Shown: positions 9,351-17,387 of the stretch, piece after piece
Layout: every line of letters begins with the position of its first letter
Numbering within the stretch: the stretch's first letter is position 1
Source: Kiritimatiellia bacterium
GTDB lineage: Bacteria > Verrucomicrobiota > Kiritimatiellia > JAAZAB01
Direction: 5' to 3'
Length of the DNA stretch: 47,485 nucleotides
NCBI GenBank assembly: GCA_028715905.1
Contig: JAQUQV010000012.1
Location: 1 to 47,485, forward strand
Position numbers and translations under genes: made by a program
Notes under the pieces: model-generated
The model's database searches: none
The model's input: only the letters and a program-made list of their open reading frames with translations
What the model was told of the DNA's origin: nothing

Positions 9351-10778
9351 ATGAAAACAGAAATGCTGTCCAAAAAACAAATAGATAAAATCAATTTGTC
9401 CTCCCTGGCCATTTTGGAAAGAGTCGGCGTGGAAGTGCCGCATGACGAAATACTGCAAAGGTTTGCGGATTCCGGCGCAAAAGTTGATTGGGAAAAGAAA
9501 CGCGTCCGTATTCCGCCGGAATTCGTCAGCAGTATGTTGAATACGGCCGGGAAAAGTTTTACGTTATACGGTCGCGATCCAGGCAAAACTGCCCGCTTCG
9601 GCCAGGGGAAACGGAATTACAACAGCATTGCCGGGGAAGCATCATGGCTGGATACGGTCGGCGGACAGCGGCGTTATGCGACTTTGCAGGATGTGGCAAC
9701 GGCAGCCAGATTGGGCGACGCGCTGGACGAATTGACGATTGTCGGCGCCATGGCGGACCCGCACGAGATACCATCGGCATATCGCTGCGTGGAAGTCGCG
9801 GCAACCATGATCAAGAACACCACTAAGCCAATTACCTTCTGGTTCCATGATCGGGCTTCCGCAAAGTATATTATTGAAATGCTGATTGCCTTGCGGGGTG
9901 ATGAAAAACGGGCGGCGGAAAAACCGCTGTGTTATCCGTTCCTGGAGCCGATCAGTCCCCTGCGCTTTCCATTTGACGGGATTGACCTGTTGTTTGAAAC
10001 CGCCCGCTTGAACCTGCCCGTGCCCATCGGCCCCATGGCGCAGATGGGGGTTTCCGCCCCGGCCACGCTGGCCGGGACCATGGCCTTGGAAAATGCGGAA
10101 ATCCTGGCGGGAATCTGCATCACCCAGTTGGTCCGGCCGGGCATGCCGGTCTGTTACGGCGGCATTTGCCATGCGTTTGACATGGGCACAACCCAGATGA
10201 TCTTCGGCGGGCCGGAACAGGCGATTTTTGGCGCGGCCATGACCCAGATGGGCAAATTTTACGGCCTGCCGGTTTATATCAACGTCGGTTTGACGGATTC
10301 CAAACGTCCCGATGGACAGGCCGGTCTGGAGGCCGGCATCACTTTGGCGATGGGGGCGGCGGCCGGCGCGGATATTTTCGGGCACATGGGCATTTGTGGC
10401 GTGGATCAGGCAACTTCTCTTGACATGCTGGTTTTCCAGTGCCAGGTCATTGCATACGCGGAAAGCATGATGCGGGAAGTTGATTTCACGGATGATGCCG
10501 TCGGCTTGAAGGAAATTGAGGCAGTCGGCCCGGGTGGGACATTTATTGACCGCGACCATACGGCGGAACATTTCCGCAGGGAGTTGCATTTCCCGCGCCT
10601 GCTGGACCGGCAATATTACCAGGCCTGGATGGATTCCGGCGCAAAGACGATGGAGCAAAGATGTGCTGAATTCAAGGCTAAAACGCTTGCCGGATATGAG
10701 TCTTTGCCGCTGAACGGCAAGGTCGCAAATGAATTGGATGATATCGTGCGTAACGCGCGGACGCAATTGGCAATATGA
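9351..10778 (+). CDS. MttB-superfamily (trimethylamine methyltransferase-like) protein
   Basis: A 475-residue member of the MttB family (COG5598). Recognisable segments are 'LAILERVGVEVPHDEILQRF', 'GRYATLQDV'-like 'RRYATLQDVATAARL', 'MAQMGVSAPATLAGTMALEN' and 'GLTDSKRPDGQAGLEAGI'. Classical MttB contains pyrrolysine read through an in-frame TAG; this gene has none and so belongs to the non-pyrrolysine branch, whose characterised members demethylate glycine betaine and related quaternary amines onto a corrinoid protein. No corrinoid protein or RamA-type activase is in the window. The ATG at 9351 is chosen from similarity of the N-terminus; a TTG at 9309 is possible. Confidence 0.85.
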   Translation: MKTEMLSKKQIDKINLSSLAILERVGVEVPHDEILQRFADSGAKVDWEKKRVRIPPEFVSSMLNTAGKSFTLYGRDPGKTARFGQGKRNYNSIAGEASWLDTVGGQRRYATLQDVATAARLGDALDELTIVGAMADPHEIPSAYRCVEVAATMIKNTTKPITFWFHDRASAKYIIEMLIALRGDEKRAAEKPLCYPFLEPISPLRFPFDGIDLLFETARLNLPVPIGPMAQMGVSAPATLAGTMALENAEILAGICITQLVRPGMPVCYGGICHAFDMGTTQMIFGGPEQAIFGAAMTQMGKFYGLPVYINVGLTDSKRPDGQAGLEAGITLAMGAAAGADIFGHMGICGVDQATSLDMLVFQCQVIAYAESMMREVDFTDDAVGLKEIEAVGPGGTFIDRDHTAEHFRRELHFPRLLDRQYYQAWMDSGAKTMEQRCAEFKAKTLAGYESLPLNGKVANELDDIVRNARTQLAI

Positions 10779-10790
10779 TAAAATCAGAAT

Positions 10791-10815
10791 GCTCTTAAAT
10801 TTAATATTTAAGGGC
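10791..10815. other. AT-rich hairpin between mttB-like gene and hicBA
   Basis: GCTCTTAAAT (10791-10800) and ATTTAAGGGC (10806-10815) form a 10-base stem with one G-U pair and a five-base loop. It lacks a following T-run, so it is not a clear rho-independent terminator. It may be a weak terminator or a binding site. Confidence 0.35.
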
Positions 10816-10852
10816 TGTCCCCGATCTGTTGTTAAGACGCTTGAAAAAACAG

Positions 10853-10882
10853 TTGCCATTGAACCTGGTTAAAGACTATACT
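10853..10882 (+). promoter_or_regulatory. Promoter of hicBA, predicting a leaderless mRNA
   Basis: TTGCCA (10853-10858), an 18-base spacer and TATACT (10877-10882), each box with five of six consensus matches. The predicted start of transcription is at about 10889, which is the A of the hicB ATG. There is no Shine-Dalgarno sequence before that ATG. The two facts together suggest a leaderless transcript. Confidence 0.5.
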
Positions 10883-10888
10883 GCCATT

Positions 10889-11095
10889 ATGAAATACATG
10901 ATCGTAATACATGAGGATATTAACGGCGGATACTGGGCTGAAGCCCCGGAGCTTCCCGGCTGCGTATCGCAGGGCGAAACGCTTGATGAACTCAAGGCCA
11001 ACATGCGCGAGGCCATTGAAGGCTACCTGGAAGTCATGCAGGATGAAGGCAGAAAGCCTGAAGCCAGCGTGAAACTTGACGAGGTGCTGGTGTGA
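10889..11095 (+). CDS. hicB: HicB-family antitoxin
   Basis: A 68-residue protein 'MKYMIVIHEDINGGYWAEAP' followed by 'ELPGCVSQGETLDELKANMREAIEGYLE', the partial RNase H-like fold of HicB antitoxins. There is no C-terminal DNA-binding domain, so this is the short HicB type. The ATG at 10889 is preferred; the 20 extra upstream residues that are in frame look non-coding. It overlaps hicA by four bases (GTGA). The antitoxin-first order is the less common of the two hicAB arrangements. It sequesters HicA. Confidence 0.9.
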   Translation: MKYMIVIHEDINGGYWAEAPELPGCVSQGETLDELKANMREAIEGYLEVMQDEGRKPEASVKLDEVLV

Positions 11096-11334
11096 ACCGG
11101 GTCTATTCCGGAAAGGACATGTGCCGGTTGCTTGAACATCAGGGGTGGTCCTTGCGCCGGATAAAAGGCAGTCATCATATCTACTCGAAACCCGGCGAAC
11201 GCTGGATAATAACCGTGCCGGTGCACGGTAATCAAAGCCTGAAACCGGGACTGTGCCGCGCAATATTGAAAATGGCCGGGATCGAAGAACTAAAGCCGTG
11301 TTCTTCAGTTAACCGAAAGATAAACCAGAGGTGA
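11092..11334 (+). CDS. hicA: HicA-family mRNA interferase toxin
   Basis: An 80-residue protein starting with GTG. It has the dsRNA-binding-like HicA fold with 'LEHQGWSLRRIKGSHHIYSK' and 'ITVPVHGNQSLKPGLCRAILK'. The catalytic histidine lies in the conserved 'GSHHIY' (H28/H29). HicA toxins cleave mRNA. The C-terminal 15 residues ('ELKPCSSVNRKINQR') are a little longer than usual. Its stop codon overlaps a possible GTG start of the next gene (GTGA at 11331-11334). Confidence 0.9.
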   Translation: MNRVYSGKDMCRLLEHQGWSLRRIKGSHHIYSKPGERWIITVPVHGNQSLKPGLCRAILKMAGIEELKPCSSVNRKINQR

Positions 11335-11336
11335 GA

Positions 11337-12493
11337 ATGCTTCATTTCATCAAGCGTGTTTTGGTTTTGTACGTTGCCTTGCTCTGGTCCGGTGTTTTTG
11401 TCCTGCAGGCCGCGGATCGCTACGTGGTTGAGCCGGGGACGATCGCCGTCGGCCACGGCGGGGTTTATACCGATTGGTCAATCGCCGCCACGCAGATTCA
11501 ATGGGCGGTGGATGTGGCCGATACTGCTAACGATACGGTCTGGGTCTCCAATGGAGTGTATGTGCTCACCAATCAGATAGAAATTACCAACACCTTTGTC
11601 ATTAACCTGCGAAGCCCCAACGGGCCGGATGTAACAATTGTCAACGGCGGATATATGCCCGGAACACCGGAAGCGACCACCAATAACCGTTGTCTTTTCG
11701 TGACCAATGCGCCGTCGTTTGTCCACGGTTTCACCTTTTCCAACGGCGCCTCCCTGGGTTATGGCGGAGGAGTGCAGTTGCGTTCCGGAATTGTGAGCAA
11801 TTGTATTGTGTGTAATAATAAAGTCTTTGTGCCGTCCGGCGTGAGCGAAGCGGGGGGCGGTGGCATTTATTTGCGGGATGGCGGCACGGTTACGGCCTGC
11901 CGGGTGAACGGCAATACGGTAACTAATCTTTCAACCGGGGTCGCCGGCGCCGGCGGTGGAATTTATGCCAAGGGAGGGGGATGTTTTATATCCGATTGTA
12001 TTGTCAGTAATAATAGAATTTTTACCCAAGGTGAATCATTTGGCGGCGGTGTGTTTGTTTATTCTTGTAAAATGATTTCATACAATACCAGGCGTGTAAC
12101 TTACGGGGCTCTTTATATGCGGCCTAATGCCGTAACCTATGCCGTCTGTGTGGATAATACTCTTCCTGCATTATTTATTCCAACGGAGCGGGGGGAACGG
12201 ACGACGTGTTTGACGCTTCCGGAGTCAATGCCGACAATCTCCAATATTCGTGCGTCGGGACCAACCCCGGCTTTACCGGGGCGGGGATCATTGTGACTGA
12301 TCCGCGTTTCAAGAATTTTGATGCCGGGGATTACCGGTTGGCGGCCGGTTCACCCTGCGTGAACGCGGGCGACAACCGGGACTGGATGACGAACGCGGTT
12401 GACCTGGACGGCCGTACGCGCATCCGCTACGGCCGGGTGGACATGGGCGCCTATGAGCGCATTCACGCCGGCACGTGCTACGGCGTCCGCTGA
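11337..12493 (+). pseudogene. Exported beta-helix protein with choice-of-anchor Q-type tail, frameshifted
   Basis: The first frame (11337-about 12160) has a signal peptide ('VLVLYVALLWSGVFVLQAA'), the N-terminal motif 'WSIAATQIQWAVDVA..DTVWVSNGVY' and glycine-rich beta-helix repeats ('GYGGGVQLRSGIVSNCIV', 'GGGGIYLRDGGTVTACRV'). The second frame carries on with 'IIYSNGAGGTDDVFDASG', 'TDPRFKNFDAGDYRLAAGSP' and the C-terminal anchor motif 'DLDGRTRIRYGRVDMGAYE', ending at 12493. The frame changes between about 12120 and 12170, so either the gene is broken or the sequence has an indel error. Such proteins are normally secreted and surface-bound. The 126 bases after it (12494-12619) contain no gene I can support. 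GTG at 11331 is an alternative start coupled to hicA. Confidence 0.75.
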
Positions 12494-12619
12494 ACCGGGC
12501 GAACTTACTTCATGTCCACCCCGGCAACGCCAGGTATGTGATCCCAGCCCGGATGGCTTTGCGCCGCAGAGGTTTTCGCTGGAACTGGCCGGGTGTATGA
12601 CATGGTAAACCGCCCTTAT

Positions 12620-13909
12620 TCAGGAATTAACGTTGATGGCTGCAATTTTTCTTTTGATGATGATGTCCAGTCCATAGGCTGCCAGAATTCCAAGGGCTAT
12701 CTGGAAAACATGCAGGAACTTGTTCGGGTTGCGGATGGAGTTTACCAGCGGCAATTGGTAGAAAAGATAGTAAAGCGGAAAATATTTGCCGAAGGACAGC
12801 AGAAGCGCAACCGCGGCCGCACCGGCCCAGAAAATAATCTCCGCACGGTTTCCGTCTGAAGGGTTCAATATTGAATGGGCATTTGCTTGTTGCCGGACCA
12901 GCGCGGCAGCGATTGCGAAAAGCGCCAGGAAAACCGGGATGGCGCCGAGGTAATGATTTTCCAGCTTGAAATTCATGAACCCCTGCCCGGTTCTTTCCCA
13001 GCCGGCGGAACGCCCCATCCGCCCCCAATAGGGGCCTTCCGGCTCGCCTGAGCGCCAGCCCGTGTAACCCGGCGCGATGAAATCAACGCATTCCTCCGGC
13101 GGCCAGCTCCATTGCGTGGCAAACTCCCATTGCTGCGCCGGCGATTCGCGCTCGTCCGGCGTTGTCTGGGCTTCTGATTTTTTAGCGCCGCCGACATTGG
13201 CGGCGTAGACCGACAGGGCGTTCGGTCCGCCGATCATCAGGGCACAGAGCGCCATGGGCGCGAAAATTCTGAGAAAGAGCGGCAGATTGAATTTCTCAAA
13301 ACGGTAAAACTCATAAAGCGCGAAGGCGGCCAGAAAGATGCCAATGAACAAGGCCACGTCCTGCTGTTCCAGCATCATGAATCCAATCGTTCCCCCGGTA
13401 ACGAACGACCATAAAAAACTGCGCTGTTGAATGGCGCGGTCAAGGCTCCAGAGCGAAACCATGGCCAGGAACATGGTGGCGTATTTTAAAATATGGCCGG
13501 CGTAAATGAGGGTAAAATTTGAGCCCAGCCAGAAGGCGGTCAGAGCCGCCAAAATCTGCGCCGGCAGGCCGAGTTTTCGTTCACGGAGGAACATTGCCAG
13601 AAACAGGGAAGCGCCGGCCAGGTTAACGGCTTGAAACCAGTTTTTGAAGGCAATTGCCGGAAGGATGTAAAAACAAAAATTGGTCCATGTAAACAGGTTT
13701 CTTCCGCCGCCGAAACCGAAGAGCGGCGTATCGTACCAGCGGCCGGCGAAAAAATTCAGCAGGGATTTGTTTCGGGAAACGTCGCCGAGGTTGTCGTCCG
13801 TGGAAAAAAGGACATTCCCCGGCCCGAGCAGGGGATGGAAGACCAGCAGGACAAGAAAAGCAATAATTAGAATTACAATGCCTATCGTATGTTTTTTAAG
13901 ACTGTTCAT
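12620..13909 (-). CDS. YfhO-like membrane protein, N-terminal half
   Basis: A 429-residue polytopic membrane protein. It opens with 'IGIVILIIAFLVLLVFHPLL', then 'FSTDDNLGDVSRNKSLLNFF' and many hydrophobic segments, and stops soon after 'NSIRNPNKFLHVFQIALGILAAYGLD'. In the YfhO family (GT-C-like, about 860 residues, linked to glycosylation of surface polymers) that motif lies near the middle of the chain. What should follow, a further membrane segment and a C-terminal soluble domain plus last membrane helix, is missing here but present on the other strand at 29260-30546. The last 14 residues ('IIIKRKIAAINVNS') look like replacement sequence. The start overlaps the upstream GT4 gene by 14 bases. 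Confidence 0.8.
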   Translation of the reverse strand: MNSLKKHTIGIVILIIAFLVLLVFHPLLGPGNVLFSTDDNLGDVSRNKSLLNFFAGRWYDTPLFGFGGGRNLFTWTNFCFYILPAIAFKNWFQAVNLAGASLFLAMFLRERKLGLPAQILAALTAFWLGSNFTLIYAGHILKYATMFLAMVSLWSLDRAIQQRSFLWSFVTGGTIGFMMLEQQDVALFIGIFLAAFALYEFYRFEKFNLPLFLRIFAPMALCALMIGGPNALSVYAANVGGAKKSEAQTTPDERESPAQQWEFATQWSWPPEECVDFIAPGYTGWRSGEPEGPYWGRMGRSAGWERTGQGFMNFKLENHYLGAIPVFLALFAIAAALVRQQANAHSILNPSDGNRAEIIFWAGAAAVALLLSFGKYFPLYYLFYQLPLVNSIRNPNKFLHVFQIALGILAAYGLDIIIKRKIAAINVNS

Positions 13910-15173
13910 TGCATATTGGTTTTTCTAATGTTTTTAGCGGAACTTTCAAAATATCCAAATATTTTGCTATCATGTTATCCCAGGAAAAATCTCTTCTAAT
14001 CCTGTCCAGTCCTGTCTCAATCTGCTTTTTTTTATCGCTGTTCATTTCAAGAAAATTACGCATACATTGCGCAAGCTTTTTGACGTTTGCATTATGATAT
14101 TGAAATCCAACGTCATAATGCGCGAACAAATCGTTAAAAAACGGAGAATAGGTGGTGATAACCGGTCGGTTATATTGGCATGCCAGAAAAAAAACGCTCG
14201 AACCTCCAATATCATTTGTTCCCGGCACATAAGGTAGAACTACGACATCGGATGCGCAAAAGTAATATTTAACATCTTCATGTGGAACGAATTGATTAAA
14301 AAATAAAACGGAATTATAATTATATTTTTTCGCAATGATTTGCGGATTATTATCAACAACTGGGCCGGCAAAAAGCAAACATGGCGAAGGAAATATTTGA
14401 CGGGCGGCATTAAACGCTGTGTCGTAATCCTTTGACAGACGGTGTGCGCCAAAAAAAAGGAAAATGACTTGGTCTTCTTTGATGTTAAGACATCGTCGGC
14501 AGGCCTTTTTTTCTGGCAAAACGTCCTGTACGGTTATTGCCTCCGGAATATGAACGGCAGATTTTCCCAAGCCGTTTACGCTGTCGTTTTCCTGTGTGTG
14601 CTTGTTTTCAAAAATGAAATAAATCCGGTTTGTTTTTAAGGCCTGAAAGGTAAGCCATCGCTGCATCAAGCTTAAAATTTTTTGCTTTAAGCCTGAATTG
14701 GGAAGAAAATAAGAAGTGCAGCATTGATGTAAAACAACAGTATGACGCAACAAGGCAAATAGAATGCTGATTGGACTGAATCCATCGCTAAAATAAACTC
14801 CGGAGTATTTTCTGTGCTTTAACATAAAAAAAGCGCGGATTGAACAGACAAACGACGAAAGTGCCAAGTCCCAGAAATGTTCAAAAGATTGCAGTGATTT
14901 ATACTGTTGTTTGGTGGTTGCCGGATTGATCGCGCGGAACCAGAAGGGGGTTTTTTTAAAGACGCATGTGGTATGCGGCATATATATCGGATCAGTTTTC
15001 ATGTTTTCAGCGGTAAGCATGACAATATGGTATAAAACGCCCTTTTTAGTCAGAGCATTGGCTATATCTTTTGTGCTGTTCCAAAAATGACCTTTGAAGT
15101 GAGCGCGTGGGCAGATGATTAAGATGGACAGATCATCAGGTTGCATTTTTTTACTGCCTGGTGCGTCATGCAA
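13896..15173 (-). CDS. Glycosyltransferase family 4-like
   Basis: A 425-residue GT-B glycosyltransferase. The C-terminal half shows the family pattern: 'VIFLFFGAHRLSKDYDTAFN', 'LLFAGPVVDNNPQIIAKKYN', 'VPHEDVKYYFCASDVVVLPY' and 'GTNDIGGSSVFFLACQYNRPV', which includes the nucleotide-sugar loop. It is cytoplasmic and should add one sugar to a lipid-linked glycan. It is more AT-rich than its neighbours, with runs of lysine and isoleucine codons, which may mark separate acquisition. It sits in the minus-strand polysaccharide operon before the YfhO-like gene. A second possible start lies nine codons downstream. Confidence 0.85.
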   Translation of the reverse strand: MHDAPGSKKMQPDDLSILIICPRAHFKGHFWNSTKDIANALTKKGVLYHIVMLTAENMKTDPIYMPHTTCVFKKTPFWFRAINPATTKQQYKSLQSFEHFWDLALSSFVCSIRAFFMLKHRKYSGVYFSDGFSPISILFALLRHTVVLHQCCTSYFLPNSGLKQKILSLMQRWLTFQALKTNRIYFIFENKHTQENDSVNGLGKSAVHIPEAITVQDVLPEKKACRRCLNIKEDQVIFLFFGAHRLSKDYDTAFNAARQIFPSPCLLFAGPVVDNNPQIIAKKYNYNSVLFFNQFVPHEDVKYYFCASDVVVLPYVPGTNDIGGSSVFFLACQYNRPVITTYSPFFNDLFAHYDVGFQYHNANVKKLAQCMRNFLEMNSDKKKQIETGLDRIRRDFSWDNMIAKYLDILKVPLKTLEKPICNEQS

Positions 15174-15211
15174 GTTTGGGTGATTCCTGTAATGATGGAC
15201 TATTACGTTGC

Positions 15212-16132
15212 TTAAACTTGAATGGATTGACGGGCATTAAGGTACCATTCTATAGTCTGTCTTAACCCTTTTTGCAGCGGTGTGTGTTGAAAGGATGGCA
15301 TCAGGCTGAATAATTTTTCAATTATCAGCACTTTTGATCTGGCGCCAACATAGCGCGAGGGATCGTATCGGATGAGTTCCTGGTCATAGCCGACAATTTC
15401 GCAAATAAAGGATGCAAATTCGCGGATCGTATATTCTTTGCCGCCGCCGATGTTGACCAGTTCATTCTGTACATGGCCGGAAAGATAAAACATGGCGTCA
15501 AGGAAATCATCCATGTAAATCAATTCTCTTTTCTGGTAACCGTCGCCCCAAAGAACAACTTCAGTCCCATTTTGTTTGGCGTCAACAATTTTGCGTATAA
15601 TGTCAAAAATAAAATGCATTTGCCGGCCGGCAAGGTGATAGCCGGAACCGTAAAGAGTGGAAGGCACCAAGCATAGATAATTCAGGCCGTACTGACGGTT
15701 TAGCGCCATCAAGCCGGCGTAAAGCATTCGTTTGGTCATGGCATAAGTGAAGAGGCTGTCAATCGGTTCGCTTTTCATAAAATTTTCTTCGTGCAAGTCC
15801 GCTTCGGGAGCATAACAGCAGCTGCTGCCCATGGCAATCAGCTTGGCCTGCGGTTGGCGTTCCAGCCACCAGGACAACACGTGCGTATTAATCTGTTGAT
15901 TAATAACCCATTGGTCGCCGGAATGTTTGAGGCAGAAATCACCGGCCTGGGTCCAGGCCGCCAGATGATAAATGCGGTTGAATTTTTGTCCGTTAAACTG
16001 GTTGAGAGCGTTTGGATCGCGGAGGTCGCCGTTGCTGGTGCTTAAACGTGAAACCTCATGGTGCTCCCGCTCAAGACGCGCGCAAAGATGGGTTCCGAGA
16101 TAGCCGCTCGCGCCGGTTACAAGCAGTTTCAT
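15212..16132 (-). CDS. NAD-dependent sugar-nucleotide epimerase/dehydratase (extended SDR)
   Basis: A 306-residue SDR protein. The nucleotide-binding motif is 'LLVTGASGYLGTHL'; the catalytic region is 'AMGSSCCYAPEADLHEE' with 'YAMTKRM', the YxxxK pair; 'ELIYMDDFLDAMFYLSG' and 'VNIGGGKEYTIREFASFICE' are standard later motifs. It resembles GDP-fucose synthase-like epimerase-reductases. Its exact substrate is unknown. It overlaps the preceding methyltransferase gene by four bases (ATGA), so they are coupled and may act on the same sugar nucleotide. Confidence 0.85.
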   Translation of the reverse strand: MKLLVTGASGYLGTHLCARLEREHHEVSRLSTSNGDLRDPNALNQFNGQKFNRIYHLAAWTQAGDFCLKHSGDQWVINQQINTHVLSWWLERQPQAKLIAMGSSCCYAPEADLHEENFMKSEPIDSLFTYAMTKRMLYAGLMALNRQYGLNYLCLVPSTLYGSGYHLAGRQMHFIFDIIRKIVDAKQNGTEVVLWGDGYQKRELIYMDDFLDAMFYLSGHVQNELVNIGGGKEYTIREFASFICEIVGYDQELIRYDPSRYVGARSKVLIIEKLFSLMPSFQHTPLQKGLRQTIEWYLNARQSIQV

Positions 16133-17334
16133 GCCGTCTCCTTGGGATTGATGGGAAAATAAAACTCCACGCCCTGTTTGATCAGAGCGGCGTAACGGAT
16201 TAAAATTTCCTGTTTGAAGTTCCAGGCCAGGACGAAATAAACATTTGGTTGGATTTTTACTTCGCTTTCAATAATAATCGGGATGTGCATGCCAGGAGAG
16301 ATCAGTCCCGCCCGCATTGGATTGCGCTCAACCAGGCAGCGAATGCGGTCGGCGTCAATATTGCAGTAATTCAGCAGGGTATTGCCCTTGACCGGTGCGC
16401 CGAGTCCATAAACCGTTTTTCCGCTTTGAAGCATGCGCTCCAGATAAGCGCATATATTTTTGCGCAGTTGTGCGGCTCTCACGGCAAAAAGGCGATAGGT
16501 GTTCGGATTATTAGCCCCGGTGTGATCTTCGGCTTCACGCATTTTTCTAAGACGCACGGATGGTTTGGCCCTCGCGGCATGCGTAACAAACAGAATGACT
16601 GAACCGCCGTGCACTGGGGAAAAATAGGCGTCAAAGGAGGCCAGTCCATGACGGTTGAGGAGCGTTTCAATCGTTTTAAGATTATAATAGAGCAGGTGTT
16701 CGTGGTAAATCTGGTCAAAAGCGCAGTTTTCAACTATCTGCTTCATGTAGAGAAATTGTACAACAAATACGCCGTTGGGCTGAAGGGCAGTCCGGATGCC
16801 GGCCGTAACGGAATGTAAATCCTCCAGATGAAAAAAAATGCCGGATGCGTTAATAACTGTGAACCGACGGTTAAGCGCCTGCGCCAGTTCTTCGTTGAAA
16901 AAAGCGATTTCAGTTGGCACGTTGCGTTTTTGCGCCATTGCGGCCACGCGCGCGCAGGATTCCACACCTAGAATGTCGTAGCCAATTTTTTTGTACTCAA
17001 GCAATTGTGTGCCGTCATTTGACCCAATATCCAGGACGCTTTTGTCTGGGCGACTGGCAAAAAAGGTCTTATTCACATAGGCGGCTGTTTCAGCGAAATG
17101 ACGGGTAAGGGTGGCGGTTGTGCCCGAAACGTACGTGTGATCTGAAAACATCACCTCTTTCGGTACGGTATAATCAAGTTGAGCTGTCTGACACTTTTCA
17201 CAACAGACGAGGCGCAGGGGGTATTGTGGCTCGCGGCCGACTTCCTCCGGACGCAGGAAATGATTACCCCACGGCTGGATGCCGAGGTCCAGCACAAGCG
17301 ACAGTTTGTTGTGATCGCATATCCGACAGATCAT
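16129..17334 (-). CDS. Sugar C-methyltransferase, three-domain SAM-dependent type
   Basis: A 401-residue protein with three recognisable parts. The N-terminal zinc-binding domain has 'CRICDHNKLSLVLDLGIQPW' and a second pair in 'LVCCEKCQTAQLDY' (Methyltransf_13 type). The central SAM domain has 'SVLDIGSNDGTQLLEYKKIG'. The C-terminal domain has 'VYGLGAPVKGNTLLNYCNID' (Methyltransf_14 type, 'GxGAxxKGNTLLNY'). This order is that of NDP-sugar C-methyltransferases such as TylC3-like enzymes, which methylate C-3 of keto-deoxysugars. It implies a branched-chain deoxysugar in the polymer. Confidence 0.9.
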   Translation of the reverse strand: MICRICDHNKLSLVLDLGIQPWGNHFLRPEEVGREPQYPLRLVCCEKCQTAQLDYTVPKEVMFSDHTYVSGTTATLTRHFAETAAYVNKTFFASRPDKSVLDIGSNDGTQLLEYKKIGYDILGVESCARVAAMAQKRNVPTEIAFFNEELAQALNRRFTVINASGIFFHLEDLHSVTAGIRTALQPNGVFVVQFLYMKQIVENCAFDQIYHEHLLYYNLKTIETLLNRHGLASFDAYFSPVHGGSVILFVTHAARAKPSVRLRKMREAEDHTGANNPNTYRLFAVRAAQLRKNICAYLERMLQSGKTVYGLGAPVKGNTLLNYCNIDADRIRCLVERNPMRAGLISPGMHIPIIIESEVKIQPNVYFVLAWNFKQEILIRYAALIKQGVEFYFPINPKETA

Positions 17335-17387
17335 ATAAAAAAAAATAAAATTTCAGAAAAACAGAAGGCCATTCAATGAGCGAAATG

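Noticed and set aside
9351-10778. Pyrrolysine in the MttB-like protein
   Set aside because: The frame contains no in-frame TAG; the protein is a non-pyrrolysine member.
9642-10859. 405-codon open frame on the minus strand opposite the MttB-like gene
   Set aside because: It has no recognisable motif, its composition mirrors the codon bias of the plus-strand gene, and the MttB family match on the plus strand is clear.
12494-12619. Continuation of the beta-helix protein or a small gene after 12493
   Set aside because: All three forward frames are short and none matches a motif with confidence; only scattered resemblance to PVC-type C-termini was seen.
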